In this document: positions 6,107 through 6,725 of the stretch, one piece after another
Layout of the letters: each line of letters begins with the position of its first letter
Position numbering within the stretch: position 1 is the first letter of the stretch
DNA from: Beijerinckiaceae bacterium
Lineage (GTDB): Bacteria > Pseudomonadota > Alphaproteobacteria > Rhizobiales > Beijerinckiaceae
Direction: 5' to 3'
Length of the DNA stretch: 6,725 bases
Assembly: GCA_947455285.1 (NCBI GenBank)
Contig: CANGOK010000184.1
Coordinates: forward strand, 1-6,725
Notes under the pieces: model-generated
The model's database searches: none
Seen by the model: the letters and a program-made list of their open reading frames with translations, nothing else
What the model was told of the DNA's origin: nothing
Made by a program: the position numbers and the translations under genes

Positions 6107-6135
6107 ATGATAGCAGCCATTGATCTCGATCAAAA
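6107..6135 (-). promoter_or_regulatory. Candidate promoter of the monooxygenase unit, overlapping the FNR/FixK box
   Basis: On the minus strand TATCAT (6112-6107) is a good -10, with TTTTGA (6135-6130, 17-nt spacer) as a -35. The -35 lies within the anaerobox, so a bound FNR-type regulator would block RNA polymerase. Alternatively, activation from a box centred at -41.5 would place the start near 6085, where the -10 is weak. The sequence alone does not settle this. Confidence 0.3.
6120..6133. promoter_or_regulatory. Perfect FNR/FixK-type box (anaerobox)
   Basis: TTGATCTCGATCAA matches TTGAT-N4-ATCAA exactly and also the TTGATCnnGATCAA form used by FixK/FnrN proteins of rhizobia and relatives. 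It lies in the spacer upstream of the monooxygenase, centred 89 nt before the GTG. FNR-family proteins sense oxygen, nitric oxide or redox state directly or through FixLJ. Only the minus-strand unit lies downstream of it within the window. Confidence 0.7.
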
Positions 6136-6154
6136 TCCCGCTTTGTGGGATTTT
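6132..6154 (-). terminator. Intrinsic terminator overlapping the stop of the PaaG-like gene
   Basis: AAAATCCC (6132-6139) and GGGATTTT (6147-6154) make a perfect 8-bp stem with a 7-nt loop, ending in four T on the minus strand. It overlaps the stop codon (6153-6155) by two bases, and its other end overlaps the anaerobox by two bases. It probably separates the PaaG-like gene from the monooxygenase unit, though the short U tract may allow readthrough. Confidence 0.6.
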
Positions 6155-6725
6155 ATGAATTTTTTTCACGCCCCGCTTTTCCGAAGACGGGAGTGCGTTT
6201 CGCCCTGAAGGCGCTGACCGCCTCGCGGAAATCCGCGGTGCGGCCCGCCTCCCCCTGCAGGAGCGCCTCAAGCTGTAATTGCGCCGCCAGATCATGGGCT
6301 TCGCTTTGGCGAAAGGCGTCCTTGATCAGGCGCTGGGCAGTCGCAGGGCCACCGGCGAGGCCTCTGGCGAAGTCGAACAGAGCCGAGGCGAAGGCCTCAT
6401 CCTCAAAGACCCGGTAGACGAGGCCCATGGCCTTAGCCTCTTCAGCGAGAACCTGGTCGCCGGTCAGGGCCAGCGCCAAAGCCAGCTTGGGTCCCAAGAT
6501 GCGCGGCAGGAGCCAGGTGCCGCCCACGTCCGGAATGAGCCCGATGCGCACAAAAACCTGCTGCAGATGCGCCGAGCGCGCCGCCACCACAATGTCGCAG
6601 GCGAGGGCGACATTGGCGCCCGCCCCTATCGCCGGACCATTCAGTCCGGCCACGGTGATCTTTGGAAAATCCACGAGGCGGCGCACCAAAGGCGCATAAT
6701 CATCCTCAAGCGTACGAGCGAGATC
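6153..6725 (-). CDS. Enoyl-CoA hydratase/isomerase family protein, PaaG-like; N-terminus beyond window
   Basis: The last 190 residues of a crotonase-fold protein are visible and the frame is open to the window edge. The oxyanion-hole segment NGPAIGAGANVALACDIVVAARSA and the active-site region LIPDVGGTWLLPR are clear. The Asp in PDVGGTW matches the catalytic Asp of PaaG (1,2-epoxyphenylacetyl-CoA isomerase), and the usual hydratase Glu at this site is absent. The pattern GAGANxALACD followed by PDxGGTWxLPR is typical of PaaG rather than of classic beta-oxidation hydratases. It would act in the cytoplasm on an aryl- or acyl-CoA. About 70 N-terminal residues are missing. A terminator at its stop separates it from the monooxygenase unit, so it may belong to a different operon extending to the right. 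A general enoyl-CoA isomerase role is the main alternative. Confidence 0.88.
   Translation of the reverse strand, partial: DLARTLEDDYAPLVRRLVDFPKITVAGLNGPAIGAGANVALACDIVVAARSAHLQQVFVRIGLIPDVGGTWLLPRILGPKLALALALTGDQVLAEEAKAMGLVYRVFEDEAFASALFDFARGLAGGPATAQRLIKDAFRQSEAHDLAAQLQLEALLQGEAGRTADFREAVSAFRAKRTPVFGKAGREKNS

Noticed and set aside
5354..6208. 284-codon plus-strand frame opposite the monooxygenase
   Set aside because: It is antisense to a full-length flavoprotein with all motifs intact, is rich in Ala, Arg and Gly without family signatures, and is expected in GC-rich DNA.

Overview
The window looks like part of an aromatic-compound catabolism locus from a GC-rich alphaproteobacterium, most likely Hyphomicrobiales. 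This rests on the strong C/G third-position bias, the GGAGG-type ribosome binding sites, a short spacer element resembling a dispersed repeat common in that order, and a consensus FNR/FixK 'anaerobox'. The taxonomic call is an inference from these traits, not from a database match. There are no RNA genes, insertion sequences, CRISPR arrays or integration signs.

Layout from left to right. (1) Two small tandem cupin genes on the minus strand (1105 down to the window edge) are translationally coupled by a TAATG overlap; the second is cut off at its C-terminus. (2) A 207-bp divergent intergenic region holds a perfect 17-bp palindrome lying between two candidate promoters. (3) A plus-strand amidohydrolase of the ACMSD / PF04909 class follows (1313-2329) and ends in a strong intrinsic terminator that can work in both directions. 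(4) A minus-strand unit running right to left comprises a group A flavin monooxygenase (6037-4427), a class II aldolase-fold decarboxylase-like protein (4291-3524) and a periplasmic NMT1/TauA-like solute-binding protein (3467-2436). Its spacers carry hairpins, and a GC-rich hairpin lies after its last gene. (5) A partial PaaG-like enoyl-CoA hydratase/isomerase at the right edge (minus strand) has its own terminator. That terminator abuts a perfect FNR/FixK-type box upstream of the monooxygenase.

A reasonable reading is as follows. The binding protein captures an aromatic or carboxylic substrate. The flavoprotein hydroxylates the ring. The cupins are candidate ring-cleavage or accessory metalloenzymes. 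The amidohydrolase and the class II aldolase-like protein act on carboxylated cleavage products by C-C bond hydrolysis or decarboxylation. The CoA-level enzyme belongs to a neighbouring, separately terminated unit. The substrate cannot be read from the sequence. The most unusual points are the amidohydrolase's lost metal-site histidine (FxH instead of HxH), the coupled cupin pair with divergent metal motifs, and an oxygen-type regulatory box in front of an oxygen-consuming enzyme.
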